Assembly (NCBI GenBank): GCA_036897485.1
Contig: JAYMTF010001200.1
Span: forward strand, 1-25,447
Source: Pelargonium nanum
Lineage: Eukaryota; Streptophyta; Magnoliopsida; Geraniales; Geraniaceae
Direction of reading: 5' to 3'
Length of the DNA stretch: 25,447 nucleotides
Shown here: positions 9,576 to 22,400 of the stretch, piece by piece
How positions within the stretch are numbered: the stretch's first letter is position 1
Layout: the number at the start of each line of letters is the position of its first letter
Translations under genes and position numbers: made by a program
Notes under the pieces: model-generated
The model's input: only the letters and a program-made list of their open reading frames with translations
What the model was told of the DNA's origin: nothing
Databases searched by the model: none

Positions 9576-10565
9576 GGCAAAAATGTAACGAATAAAACGT
9601 GACGAGATAAAATTCACCCGAGATATCACGAGTAAAATGCGACAAACACGATTTTTTCTAGAACATTATCATAAAAATTCAAATAAAATATTTGATAAGG
9701 ACACGTCAATTAGTTATAAATTGCTACAATAAACACGCGTCGAGATTGAATTGGCGATATAATGACATGTCAAGCGCCCGTTGGTCAGTTCAATCAATTA
9801 CACGTAGCAAGATAAATAAAATTAAAATTAGGGATTAATATGCAATTTGAATATAGTTCTTCATAAACCCACTAAATACAAGGAATTACAAAAAACACCA
9901 CAGAAACTTTATAATAATAGATTAACCCTGATAAACAGTGATAATAGTATTAATAAAATGAGATAATTACATATGACTACTTTGTCCTTGTCACATTTTG
10001 CATTGGATTGCCATAATTTTTTTTGTTGTTGTAATTTTAAACTACACTGAACAATTTTCCACCAATTTCGTCAGTTAACTTTGTCGAAATATTTCAAAAA
10101 TGTCAATTTTAACTTTAAAGGTAGTTCATTGTAAAAAATGACAAGTACATGATAGTTCAAAGTTACAATAAAAAAAGTAGCAAGAAGAGCAAAATTGATA
10201 TTTTTGAAAAGTTCTGTTAAATTTAATCGACGAAACATGTGAAAAATAGTTTTTGATAGTCTAAAATTACAATATTTGTTTTATAATAATATATTACAAA
10301 AATCGATAAATACGAGATATTCATGTATAATTTACTCTAATGAAATCGACCATTTACAGTCAAATCTAGCATTAAAGATTAAACAAAGAGTCCACTTTTC
10401 GACCAGAAACTGATGCTGCCATTGTCGTTTTCTTATTACCTTTTTTGAGTTTTGACCCATTTTTTAAGGGCTCTGTTTTTTTACTGCAATCGCTACAAAG
10501 CTTTTCTATAAGAAAAGAAACGGACGGTACCGAAACAGAGGAGAGAGAGAGAGAGCAAGAAAAGC
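9576..10565. promoter_or_regulatory. Shared divergent promoter region between RING (minus) and MBD (plus)
   Basis: About 1 kb separates the predicted RING start from the MBD ATG. It holds no coding sequence. The block at 10380-10500 (GAAACTGATGCTGCCATTGTCG) is the third copy of the promoter element at 4200-4310 and 4680-4765. A GA-rich tract at 10539-10559 forms the likely MBD 5'UTR. The whole segment is a duplicate of module A's promoter. Confidence 0.55.
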
Positions 10566-12238
10566 ATGACGATGGTGACCAAAGACAGTCAAGAAACCAC
10601 GCCGAAACCGTTGCCTAAGGTAAAAAAACGCAACCCAATTTTGTTTGGTTCTTCAGATTCCTTCTAATCTGCTCTTTTTAGGGTTTTGGAGGTTTCTGAG
10701 GCAAAATTTACGACCGTTTCGGGTTGTTTGGTCTCTGGGTTTGCTTTTTCTAGAACCCTTTACTGATTGGGTGTGAGATTATGGGTTCTTGTGCGTGTAA
10801 ATGGGGTTGGCGGGTCTGTTTGGTTGCCGAGAAAATGCGGGAAAATGCGGGAAAATGTGCATTGTGTGTACATTTTCTGGGCGTAGCCTAAATCAACTAA
10901 TCTGATATACTATGTATTTTTTCTGCTCTTTGTGTAATTTTCTTGGCAACCAAACATGCTGTTAAAATAGCTATTGCCACCATGCATGAGTCTGATAGAT
11001 AGTCTAGGACTGAAAAAAAAAAAAATTTTTTTTTTTTCCTTCTATTGCTATTATTGCTTGCTGCATTGTAGCTGTAATTTTATCACCATGCATTTAGGTT
11101 TTTGTTGATAAATTAGAGGATTATAAATGTGGGTTTGGCATGTAAAGATAGTATGCAAGTGAAGTTAAGCTGATCTGGGTTTTTTATTTTATTTTTAAAG
11201 TAAGCTGATCTGGGTTTTAAGATAATATAATTGATGAATGAGAATGAGACATTCCAATTCTTGATTCTCATTCCCAAACCAAAATTCAAATCCAAACGGT
11301 ATTGTTAAGGAATCACACATCAAGAATGTGATATCCTAGTTGGTCTCCACCTATCAGCATAAGCTTAAGTTTTTGGGTTAGAGTCAAGCTTAACATGGTA
11401 TCAAAGCCGGTTCTGTTTGGGCCTAGTGACTTGTTTACCTTAGCTCCCTTCTTGGTCCACTGAGGGAGAGTGTTAAGTAATCCTATATTTTGGGGTAAAG
11501 GAAAGAGCATATATTCATTTCTTCACAGGAGTTCGTGATTGCCAAGTCTGATATGACTGCATACATTCTATAAAATGTAAATGTAAATGTAAATTGCTGA
11601 ACTATACCATGTTGTTTACTTACATTTTTGCAGTTATTTCATTTCTTCCTTTTATTGTTTATTACATTATCGATCTTAATTAGAGGGTTAAGGATGCATT
11701 CCTAACTGCTTTTGAATCCACATGACAGACATCACGAGGATTGGTTGACATATATGCTGCACAATGTGCGAAATGCTTGAAATGGAGGGTGATTGACTCG
11801 CAAGAAGAATATGAAAAGATAAGAAGTAAATTAGTAGAGGAACCATTTTGTTGCGACAAAAAACCCGCTCTTTCTTGTGAGGACCCTGCTGACATTGAGT
11901 ATGACACCACTCGCACTTGGGTCATTGACAAGCCCAATATCCCAAAGACTCCTGCAGGCTTCAAGAGAAGCATGGTTCTTAGAAGAGACTTCTCCAAAAT
12001 GGATGCTTACTACATTACGCCTACCGGGAAGAGGTTGAAGTCTAGATCAGAGGTAGCATCATTTCTAGAAGGGAACCCGCAATACCAAGATTTATCCGTT
12101 TCAGACTTCAACTTTCAAGTCCCAAAGGTAATAGAGGACACAATTCCAGATTATGTTGTGAGAAAGACTCCTGCTAGTGCTAGCAGTCCTGCCAGTGGTA
12201 AGAGACCTAAAATGTCACCCGATGATGTTGAGCTTTGA
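10566..12238 (+). CDS. MBD4: Methyl-CpG-binding domain protein with CW zinc finger (MBD4-like)
   Basis: Two exons, 10566-10619 (18 codons, starting MTMVTKDSQE) and 11729-12238, join in phase 0 to give a 187-residue nuclear protein. The intron of 1,109 bp has a GT donor at 10620 and a CAG acceptor ending at 11728. Residues about 28-75 form a CW-type zinc finger: C31-x2-C34, W37, then Cys59/60 and C68 in the block EEPFCC...LSCEDPADIEYD. Residues about 78-145 are the MBD fold: TRTWVIDKP, GFKRSMVLRRD, MDAYYITPTGKRLKSR. The short tail is basic (GKRPKM). In Arabidopsis, MBD1, 2, 4 and 12 have this CW-MBD architecture, and length and sequence best fit MBD4 (about 186 residues). Plant CW domains read histone H3 K4 methylation; several of these MBDs bind methylated DNA poorly, so true mCpG binding is not certain. 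The ATG is chosen because exon 1 then splices in frame to the CW domain. Confidence 0.92.
10837..10854 (-). promoter_or_regulatory. Two tandem E2F-type sites in MBD intron 1
   Basis: GCGGGAAA occurs at 10837-10844 and 10847-10854, reading TTTCCCGC on the minus strand, an exact match to the plant E2F consensus TTTSSCGC. A third related unit (GAAAATGTG) follows. They lie about 270 bp below the MBD start, which would fit S-phase control, but this is an inference from motif only. Confidence 0.5.
11013..11038. repeat. Poly(A)-poly(T) palindrome in MBD intron 1
   Basis: A run of about 13 A is followed directly by about 13 T, a perfect A/T inverted repeat. It can fold but has no evident function. 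Such runs are unstable and prone to assembly length error. Confidence 0.7.
11303..11516 (+). mobile_element. TRIM-type miniature LTR retrotransposon relic in MBD intron 1
   Basis: A short LTR of about 93 bp (11303-11395) starts TGTTAAG and ends CTTAACA. It is followed at once by TGGTATCAAAGCC, close to the initiator-tRNA(Met) primer-binding site. A tiny noncoding interior runs to about 11470, after a purine-rich GAGGGAGAG, where a second LTR beginning TGTTAAG starts and is incomplete. It encodes nothing, as expected of TRIMs. A relative lies at 15561-15829. It is an old, partial copy. Confidence 0.7.
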
Positions 12239-13423
12239 TTTGTGGCGAATTCATCCTTAGGCCGTAGCATTTCATGGAGATTAGTCGATCCACATTGTCT
12301 AGAGGATTCTGGGGTGATTAGTGTGGTGTGTTTTTTCCCCTAGATTCCATTTTGGTGTATATGCACTCTAGACCTTAGGATTTTTGGCTAAAAACTCTGC
12401 TTCCAAGTTGTTTAGTGTTTACTGTTATTTGAGGATCTTGCATGTATCATCTTGGTACATGCAATGGGAAATGTTGTGTATATCCATTTGTTTCTTCTCT
12501 ATTATGTACTCATACGGTTTCTTAATGCTAGAACTTCAGTGATAAAAGACAAGTACAACACTGAAACATAAGCATAATGGGACTGGTTGCTATGGACTTT
12601 GGAGGATCTTCCTTCAAACATTTTCAGACATCAATTGGGAAATTACATAGATTTGAATCTTTTTCTCTTCTTTTGACCTTTGCTTGTTAAGGAAGCTGCA
12701 TATTTTTTGTGGAGAAATGTTTGTTCCCCTCGAGAAAGAGCTCACCTACGTACATAAACCACTTACTCTGATGATAGTTGGTAAATCGGTATTTTCATGT
12801 TAAGAGCTCATTTGAGGAACATTTGTCATTTTTCTATTTTCGAGAATTCAAATGAGCTCGTTTGAGAAATACTGCAAAGTCGATGTGGTATTATGCAGCT
12901 TCTTTTCCAAGAAATAAAGGCCACCTTGCATGATTAGGGTCCTGTCACTTGCAAGAACTTGCTACCAATTTGAATAAATGATATGTCCTAAAATAAGTGT
13001 CATCTTTCTTTTTTTTTTTTAGAAAGCTACCCATGTGATTTGAGCTTCAAACCAAGGTGGAAAACACTATGAATAACAAGTACCTGCATATATTTGCCCA
13101 ACAGGCCCAATACAAGGGGAAAAAATAGCTTGGGCAGCTTTGAATGTTTATACAATGTGGTTAAATTTTCTTTGTTTCTTGGGTTTCAAGTCATCATCTT
13201 TGCTTGAGACTGCATATCCCTATCCTGCCCACTGCAAGCTGAGGCATATATACACTGGTGTCAGCTGTTCAACCAGATGAACTTCAGCCACGGAAACCGG
13301 TATCCTCTAGAACAACTGAACTGAATTATACTTCCGGCGAGGACTTTCGGGCCAGAGGTAAGGGGCTTCCACAACTGGGTATGTATTGTTGGCAAACTTG
13401 GGGTGCCATCTGAACTTGAGAAC
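12239..13423. other. Tail-to-tail spacer between MBD and PIEZO, with both 3'UTRs
   Basis: The MBD 3'UTR probably extends to about 12540 and the PIEZO 3'UTR from 13423 down to about 13150. No sharp polyadenylation signal decides either end. The middle is unique noncoding sequence with a T run at 13010-13020. The short minus-strand frame at 13261-13446 overlaps the PIEZO stop and is a shadow. Confidence 0.5.
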
Positions 13424-16400
13424 CTATTCATTTTTGGTGTACTCAAGCAGCATATGTGGTGACCTGTAAATTTTCACCAGTGTCCAGTAAAGGACCTCTT
13501 CAACTCCAAGTTCGCCTTCTGCTCTTGCAGCGTATATGTCCTCACAAATGGCTATCAACCTAAACCAAAACCAAAGAGTAAGTCAGTGCTCATGGGCTGT
13601 TGCCGGAAAAGTTGGCAGATAATAGTGTCTGTAATTCATGTTCGGTCCTTATCGTGGAACAAAATCATAACATTGAGCATAAAACTTAGTCTAAGTCTAC
13701 TTGTTGATTTCCCCTTGTGGTACCATTTGTTAGTAACACTGACCAAAGAAAAAGAATGACGGAAAGAAAGAAAACCGAAGTGTTCAATCAACTTGCATCC
13801 AACCAAAACATTACCGAAAAGGACCCAATTCACATTTTCTCTTGATAAAGGACCCAAATAAGCAAGAGAAGCAGTACCTGTCGCAGGAGGGGAGGTTCTC
13901 ACAGGGTATTCTCATTCTTAAGTCGGAGCATTGAAGTCTAATAAAACGGCCAACTGCAAGCACAAAGGTTATGTAGAGACCCCAAATACTGAACTTGCTA
14001 AGAGTGTCGCCAAGAATACCTTCTGAGGAAACATCTTAGTATTAGTATCATTACAATTATATCAGACCATTTTTTTGTTGCTTTGAACACAGAGTAAACA
14101 ATGTTTCTGAAAACTTACGCGGTGGGGTTTCCTCTGATATTATGATGGCCATGGGTCCTGTTGAACCTCCACATCCGCTAACCTCTGATGAGTTAATATC
14201 ATGGAAGGACCACCATTCAAAACCAGCACGATTCATGACAAGATCCGCACTAACTGCATATACCTATACATATATATTTAAAAAAGCAATGTCAATTTAC
14301 TGACAGTATTTGAAATAGTGATATTGAAGTAACAACACCATCCCGGTTTAGATGTTGTAAAGGAAATTACGTGTTAGCGCCAACTAAAACTAAAATTTGA
14401 TGATTAACTAAGGATGGTGTGAGCTAACAGTACTCGAAATAAGTACAGTATACCTCTTGCTCAAAAGGCCTTACATCACCAGAACCGGTGACACGAAATA
14501 ATTTTGGATAAATATTGTATAGCCTAAAGCTTTCCATGGAACCATTCAGCACTTTCTGGACATCTGATTGTTTAGGAAGATCTACCCGATCAACACTTCT
14601 TTCATATCTTACAACTTCCTTTCCTTTCGGCCTGTCCCTGGCAAGTACCCATGTAAGAGAAATATCCATGTCCATATCCCAGTCCAAGGACCGAATGAAT
14701 TTACTCTGAACCACACTTGGCACAAACCACAAAACACTTGCATCAGCCTGGCAACATATCAATTGGATATCCTCCGCGTTATATGCATCCAAATATCCTT
14801 GGGGATCAAGATGCACATCAGCACTAATATTAGTCCATGGAATCTTTTCACAAAGAGTGGTCTGATATAAGGTCAATTTTCCACCCATTGTCTTTATGTC
14901 TATCCAAACACTGGCATCTTTAATGGGGTTCGCAATATTTGTTGGATTACCACTGCTGTACATCTGAAACAAGATAACAAAAAAAAAAAAAAAACTAACC
15001 GGTTAAAAAAGAAGTGCATACTTCTGTGGAATACTAGAACTAAAAGAGAAAAACATATGCTCTTCTGAAGTTCAAGTTCAAACCTAAAATTTCCAAACTA
15101 AAAATGAGAGGATCTAAGTCACTATCAGTACTGTAAATCTTCTCTAGTGCACTAAGCATACAATTCTGTGATGCATTTTGGTATTTCAGTTTCAAAGTTC
15201 TTTACCAGCATAGGAGCCCATATAACACAGATTAGTATGAAGAATAGGCATATCCCATTGCAGCATTTGGTCATTTTTGTTTGCTTCTCTCCTTGTTTGT
15301 GCGTAGCTCTGTTCAGGACCGCGTCACATTTAACGAGGTATAAGCTTGCATTTATGTCCTCCAGCTAAGAAGAAAGTCATATATCAGTTTCAAAATAGGG
15401 AGGCCAATTTTCTAACCCAAACTGTTACTACTAAACAGCAGAATAATTTACATTATAACAATAGTTGTTGCAGAAGGTAGACGCAATCAACATCAATAAT
15501 GTTATGTATACCACAGTAATGCAGTTACAAGCATATTGAATGGTAAAAAGTAATATATCATGTTAAACTTTACTCCAACCCAAAAGCTTAAGCTATTAGG
15601 TGGAGGGTTCAACTAGTATATCAAGTGGTAACAAACTTCACAACGTGGACCAAGAAGGTAGGCAAGACAGACGGGTCACTAGGCCCAAACAAAACCAGAT
15701 ATGTTACTATGTTAAACTTGACTCCAACCCAAAAGCTTAAGCTATTAAGTAGAGGGCCCAACTTGATGTCCCAACTTGTACATCAAGTGATCACAAACTT
15801 CACATTCTTTCAAGCGGGATTCCTTAACACTTACTGAAAAAATCAACCAAAATTAATTCTCAGGAGTATTGGTGTTTTGATGCTGTGTAAAAGTACCTAC
15901 ATCGTCCTCCTAAAGTAACGTAAGGAGAAGCACATAGGACTAGACCATCTGATCTCTGTTTCTATATCAGAATCCATAGGTTCCATGATGATAGAAGCTG
16001 ACATGTAGCTTTCAGCCAAACTTATTTGTTTGGACAAAAAGATTGACCTGGTGGTTCTCGCATTCTATTTAACAATGCTCGTTTTTAGAAGAAAACCCAA
16101 AATGTTATGATGACCGGGTGGCATTTGTTTTCAAAAATAGTAGTCAAGACTCAACAGGACAAAGATTGCTTTTAACATAATCTGAGAAAAAATTAATTGG
16201 AACTTACCTTCAACCAATCATACATGGTCAAAGATGTGGTTGTGCATGACCAATCAAGTACACATCGTAATTCATAAAGGAATGGCAGTGCACGATAAAA
16301 TCTATATCCCAAGTAATTGATTCGTGAAACTTCACTAGTCAAAAATTGTCGATACAAGGTGCTCTTATGAGGTATCCCATGTCGGATTTGAGTAGCCTGC

Positions 16401-19400
16401 AGTGCAAGAGAAACTGCCTTTGCAAGATATATAGCGCGGAGTGCTAGCCTTCCACCATGTTCAAGTGAAGGGTCCATGTTCCAAGCATACTCTGTAACTG
16501 AATATGTAAAGAGGATAAGGCTGAAAAGGTAGAAAATCACTCTCCCCGTGGCAAAGGAACAAAGATAAAGTACGCGATCAAGCACAATCAAAAAGAAGAT
16601 AATCTGCACAAAGAAAACATTAATCAAGGAAATACAGATAACAAGTCTAATCTTGGACCTAATAGGCCATATATTGTGCAAGATAGTTAATGAGTCTAAA
16701 GTCAAGAAGTTAGCAAATTCTAGAAGTTTTGTCAAGTTGAAAACTTAGTAAACCAAGATCAATATTATGTTTGTTTCTTATATCGTGACTTGAGAAATAA
16801 GTGAAATTATTATGAAAAAGCTGATAATGTCAAAACTCAAATTCCTGCCTGCCTTTGCAAGTTGAAACAATCTTCACTTAAACTATGAAAAGGAATATAA
16901 CTTACCATTAAGATGAATACGAACTCCTTTGGAAACTGATCTTCAAGCTGATATACATCAAGAAATTCATTATTATTTTTTATGACAGATTGGTAGAACA
17001 TGGCAACTAAAAAGAAAACGATCAAATCTGCACAAAAAATATAGGCATACAGATCGATATCTTTTTTGCCTCCTCCAATTACAGACAGTATAGGAAATGG
17101 AAAACCCGATAGTTGAAAAAATCCAGAATGCTGTGCTTTAATAATCTCTTTCGCTACATCTGCTGCAGGAGTCAGTGACTCGTACCATTCTGCAGAAGCA
17201 CAATCTGTCAAAGGGGAGGCATATACGACCTCAAGGACAACTAAAGCCACATTTGGGTTTTCTCTACTTCTTTCAATGCTTTGAACATGAACACTACTGG
17301 CAAAAGGGCAAAGATTTGGAATTTTTTCCTTGCATCTCTCAACATGAACAGAACTAAGCAATTGGTTTATTGCAGATTCAATCCTCTCTGGCTGAATTCC
17401 ATCCTCTGGCCATAAGTGTACACCCATAGACACCTGGACAAAGTAAGGAGGAGACTCTGCTCCCTGTGTCAATGATTTCCAGTATCTGAAGATGCTTCTG
17501 GTTATCAACATTAGCATATTTGTCAACAAATATAGCAGCTCCTGTGCCCTCTTGCTCCAACTATAGCTCACAGGAACCTCTTTTCTGCAAATAGAACTCC
17601 TCTTACTGAAATTAAATTCCGTAGAAGACATCCATTCACCGTCTTTTGCAGTTATAGAGCTTTGTAAGAGGGTAAAGAAGTAGACAGTAAAAAGAGGCAA
17701 TGAACTGACAACAAAGGATGACATGGTTTTATGGGTTGGAAATCCGAACGGACTAAGTAGGCCTGTATCAGTTCTCAACCCACAGTGCTGGATGATAATT
17801 TGGTAAAGATATTCAAGCAGTATATACACCTCTGTGTAAATTAGCACAGAAATCCAGAAGACGTAACTTGGGCCAGTATTTACACATAGAGCATACATGA
17901 AGAGAGCTGCGAGATAAACCATCGAAAACAGACTGAAGTTCCATAGAAATACAATAACAAAGCAACAATAACACACAATATCATTGTTGGATCGCATCTG
18001 GAACCAAATGTGATTTAAGATCATCCCTATCTGCGAACTTGCAGCATCAGCACTCTTATCAGACTGTAGAGAACTTGAACGATCCAGACACATGTGCCTT
18101 CTCTTCTGGCTCTCCATCTCATCATATATGCCATCTTCAGCAGAATGCTCATTCGTATCCATATCTTCTGGCGCAATGTTCAGGAAGGTCACGAGGTTGC
18201 TAACTGCCTGATTTCCAATTGACTGTACCTGGGAAACCCCATCACCTATCAGATGTACAGCTGATATTAGTGCATTTTCCTTCATTTGGCCACTAATTCT
18301 TTCCTTTTTCTCTGAATCAAAAAACACGTTATCAGCAACATCATCATCGGTTTCAGTAATCTCAAAATGAACAGACTCCGCCAACAGCTTTGCAGACTCA
18401 ATTTCTGTTAGATTTCCCAAATTCATAGCATGAGATTCTTGCAATCCGAAAGGCAATACAGAGTCATCTCTTACAATTTGCTCGTGTTTCCTGAAAATTT
18501 CCTCCCCTTTATCAACAGACCCAGTATCTCTATTTGAAGCAAAAGAATTACTCCTCCTTCTCAAGCCTTCACTGTTAGGAGAAACACTATCACTACAAGG
18601 CATTTGGTGCATGCTATGGAGTTGGACTTTCAGGTTAAGCATCTCAGATTTCATCTTCTCCACTTGCATGTTACGCTCACGTTTCTTCTCCTCGGATTCA
18701 CGAATGTCCTGTAATTGTGCAGTTTTCCATGCAGCTTTCTTCTCTTGCTCACGCACTATGGCACCTATTTGCTCTGCTTCAAGATATCGTGACACATAAT
18801 CAAACTCTTGGGATGAAAACATATATGACTGAAGTGATGCCAACATAAATATGATAATCTCAACGAGTGCAGATCTTGCAGTAATCCGAAACCCATAGTC
18901 ATATTTGTAAAATCCAATCACCTCATATATGTAATCTAAAGTTTCACATTTCCCAGCACAAAATTCCCCCACAAAAGGAGATTGATAAGCAAGAGAAAGT
19001 ACAATGAGAGCGAAGTTGTATATACGCAAGAACTTAAATATCTTGTTCTTCTTCTTTAATATCTCAAGTCTCATACGAAAGAAAAACAGAGCAAATGCAA
19101 GATAACCAAGGTGCAGAATGTCATACTCAAGGGTTCCAGTGATCAAGATTAAAGTAAGCACGAGATCCAAATGATGACAATAACAGTAAAGTCTCAGGTA
19201 GTCCAGAAAAGTCCACATGCTTTTAGTTTCCAAAGATAGATCTCTCCAAACAAATGTATTCTTCCGTTGAGACATCATTTGACGATAAGTTGATGATCCT
19301 GAGATACTGGAGACTATATCAGCACGGAGTTTGAAACAAGCGAGCATGAAGACCATAAAATAGCTGATAAGCGTTCGAGGATCATCAACAATAAGCCCTA

Positions 19401-22400
19401 CAGCAAAAAAAAAAAAAAAAAGTGACTCATAAATTCAGGATAAGTTGTTTTGATGATGACAAACCATTTTGTATATAAACACAAAATAAATAATTAGATC
19501 ATACAGACCTCTATATAATTTTGGGACGTGATTTAGACTAGGAAGTAGGCAAGCCAAGTAGTTTATCAGTATATAGCAACTACACAACAAAGAAGCATAG
19601 ATAAAAAAGTAATACCTAGCCAACATTGTGTGCAAAAGTGAAAATGTAGAGTTGAGCATCTCCAGCAGTCGTTGCAATGCACATCAGTCTCACTTTGGGC
19701 ATTTCGATCCAAACGAAGTATATTTTTCCAGATGGAGAAGTACCCAAGGACAAGGATTAAAGCAAACAAGAAAACGAATACAGGCCAAAGTTTAGATATG
19801 ATGCGTCGGCCTATGAGGATGCAAGTAGCAAGCAGTGTGATATATATTACAGAGACGGCATTCAATAAAGCGAAACTGGCTAGAAGAAGACCGATCATGT
19901 TGATCTCAAGGCCAAAGAGGTTAAACATATTTTCCATCCAAAACTTTAAATATATTTTCAAAACCGTCTTTTGTATTTCAAATCTCTCCCTTCTCAATAG
20001 AAGAATCCGCTTCTTGTTCCACTTATGACTCTCTGTGGAACTTCCCCAGATATGCCCAAACGAATACTTTGGAGTGCTGCAATCCTCAGGAGCTCTTGAT
20101 TTAGATCCCACGGAATTGGCTGTTTCAGATGGAACAGAAGAAAAAGATGGGCATGAGATGCTATTCAACAGTCCACGTTTTGCAGATAATAAGCCAGAAC
20201 CTGATGGCTGCTTATTCTCCCCCTTAGGATTGGAAACATCTTCGGCTGAGACAAACAACGGGCAAGGTTCTTCCCACTTTCCTTTATTTTTAATAGGACA
20301 TGGCATATTTTCCAACCAAATGAAGACATTGTATTGAAGGATACATGCAGCAATCACCAGCACCCTTCCTCTCAAGCTTGATTCCAGACCCCAAAAACCA
20401 GGCTTAAATGCACGTAGACCCCAAAAAAGGGACAAATGAAAGTGCTTTTGCCCAGGAAACATTCCAGCCTGTTTGCCCCATATCTGAAAGAGGTACTCAG
20501 TTGTCACCACAAATCCTGTGTAGACCAAGAACAGTTTCGATGGAATTCGAGAAGCCTTAGGTAATATGGAACAGATGACTAGACCAAGAAGATAGAAAAA
20601 GCCAAAAGCGCTAATTGGAGATAATGATGCATAAAATACAGCAATAAACAAGATTTTCTGGCTATGCAAAATCAGAAACCGTTTGATGAACCCAACCACT
20701 CCGTCCTCCAATGGCGGAGGAGCACTTGACCTGATATACCCGCTCTGCCTCCTCTCGTAGCTATAAAGTTGCATCACAATCAAAACTGCTAGAGATTCCC
20801 AAACATTTTCCAACAATGTAGCTTCAGAGTCGAAGCCTAAATAAAAATACAGATCTATCGACCTGGACAGCCATTTACTAACGCTGGGGAAAGTGCTCAA
20901 ACTATAGATAAAGAAAAACGCCCCAACTGCGTACACTTTCAGAGGATACCACAAGCGTTTCTTTGGTCTCTCAACAAGCTGCCTTCCCGTCATCCAGACT
21001 AGGAGAAACAAAATGTATCCAAATGATATACAATTGGGTCTCACTAGATACACTGCAAAGAGAATAGTAGTAAATGCAATGTAGGTTCCCAATAATTGAT
21101 ACAGCAATAGAAACTTCTGTCCAGTTGCACTGAGAAATGATGCTATCCTGCTCTCTGCAATAAGATAAAAATAAATCAGCATATGATACTGATATGGTCA
21201 ACAAAGGCAAATCAAACAATTCAGAGACTGCTCCTTTTATATATATATATAAATTCTTACAAACTTAGAATAATTTATTTTCAAATCACCATTTAAGAAT
21301 AGTCTGACATATCATAAAGTCAAAGTCAGGCTGAGACCTAAATTTAAAGAAACCTCAAGCTGGTGATTATATTTTGATCCATACATCCAACACTAAATAG
21401 TTGGGTTAGGGTTAAACAGGAGCGTCTATCAAACCTCAATTTATCAGATAGAGTACTGCATCCATACTGTATAACAACGAAACCTACTGGCTACTAGAGA
21501 TGTTAAGCTGTCTTCTGAGGCTCAAAAGGATAATAGTACTTCCCATTATATCACACATTCAAGGTGTTACAACTAATTCTACTTAAGAGCAACTTTAAAA
21601 CCGCTGCAAATTTTAAAGACCAATGGACAGTCATTCCAACATACATCAAGCCAATGGTTATACCATAAGAAGGAATGTCATGGCTACTCTTGGTAGATGA
21701 GGAAGACACAGATAATAGAACTGATTTGTTCAGACCAGCTTTCAGAATGCCAAATCCAATTGGAGCACTAGGAGTGTGCTGAACGATAGCCGACAACGAA
21801 TATAGCAACTCAAAACCATGGTTGTGAATTGTACAGTAGTAAGCAAGCAAAGCTATTTCCGAAAAATTCCAGAAACTGCCATGTTCAAGGAGACCTGCAT
21901 CCATTACAAGAATTATGTGAAGGGGGGTTGAGTTTCAGATATTGAAGATTGACATAGACAAATCAAAATTCCAGTAAGTAAATTAATCAAATGTCAACTG
22001 GAAGATAATCAAAGCTAACAGATGAAATACTTCATACCTAATTGCAATAGGATTTCCATACTTAAAGAGCCTTTTTGTTTAAAAGTATTGGAGATCAAAG
22101 TAATCTGAAGAATATACAGCAGAGCAAAATGAGCCTCACATAAGAAAATGAGAGACTGTCGTGTCCTTCTGCTGATGTCGTGACTCAGAAAATGTATCAA
22201 AAAGAATATCACTGGAGCACAAATGAGAACATAATACCCATTAGCATAACATCCATAAATTTATGTCACATCATAAACTTATTTTGAGAAGTAGATTTGA
22301 ACCAGAGATCTAGGTCCACTCTCCCTTTCACCGCCTGCATGGGCATTGCCTCGGGGTCATTATTTAACATTACAAACTTACCAGTAAGAGCTCTGTGTTA

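Noticed and set aside
11313-11510. Minus-strand 65-codon frame
   Set aside because: It is antisense across the TRIM LTR and primer-binding region. TRIM elements are noncoding.
11680-11997. Minus-strand 105-codon frame
   Set aside because: It is the reverse-strand shadow of the CW/MBD exon.
13636-13902. Minus-strand 88-codon frame
   Set aside because: It is mostly intron sequence overlapping the edge of a PIEZO exon in another frame.
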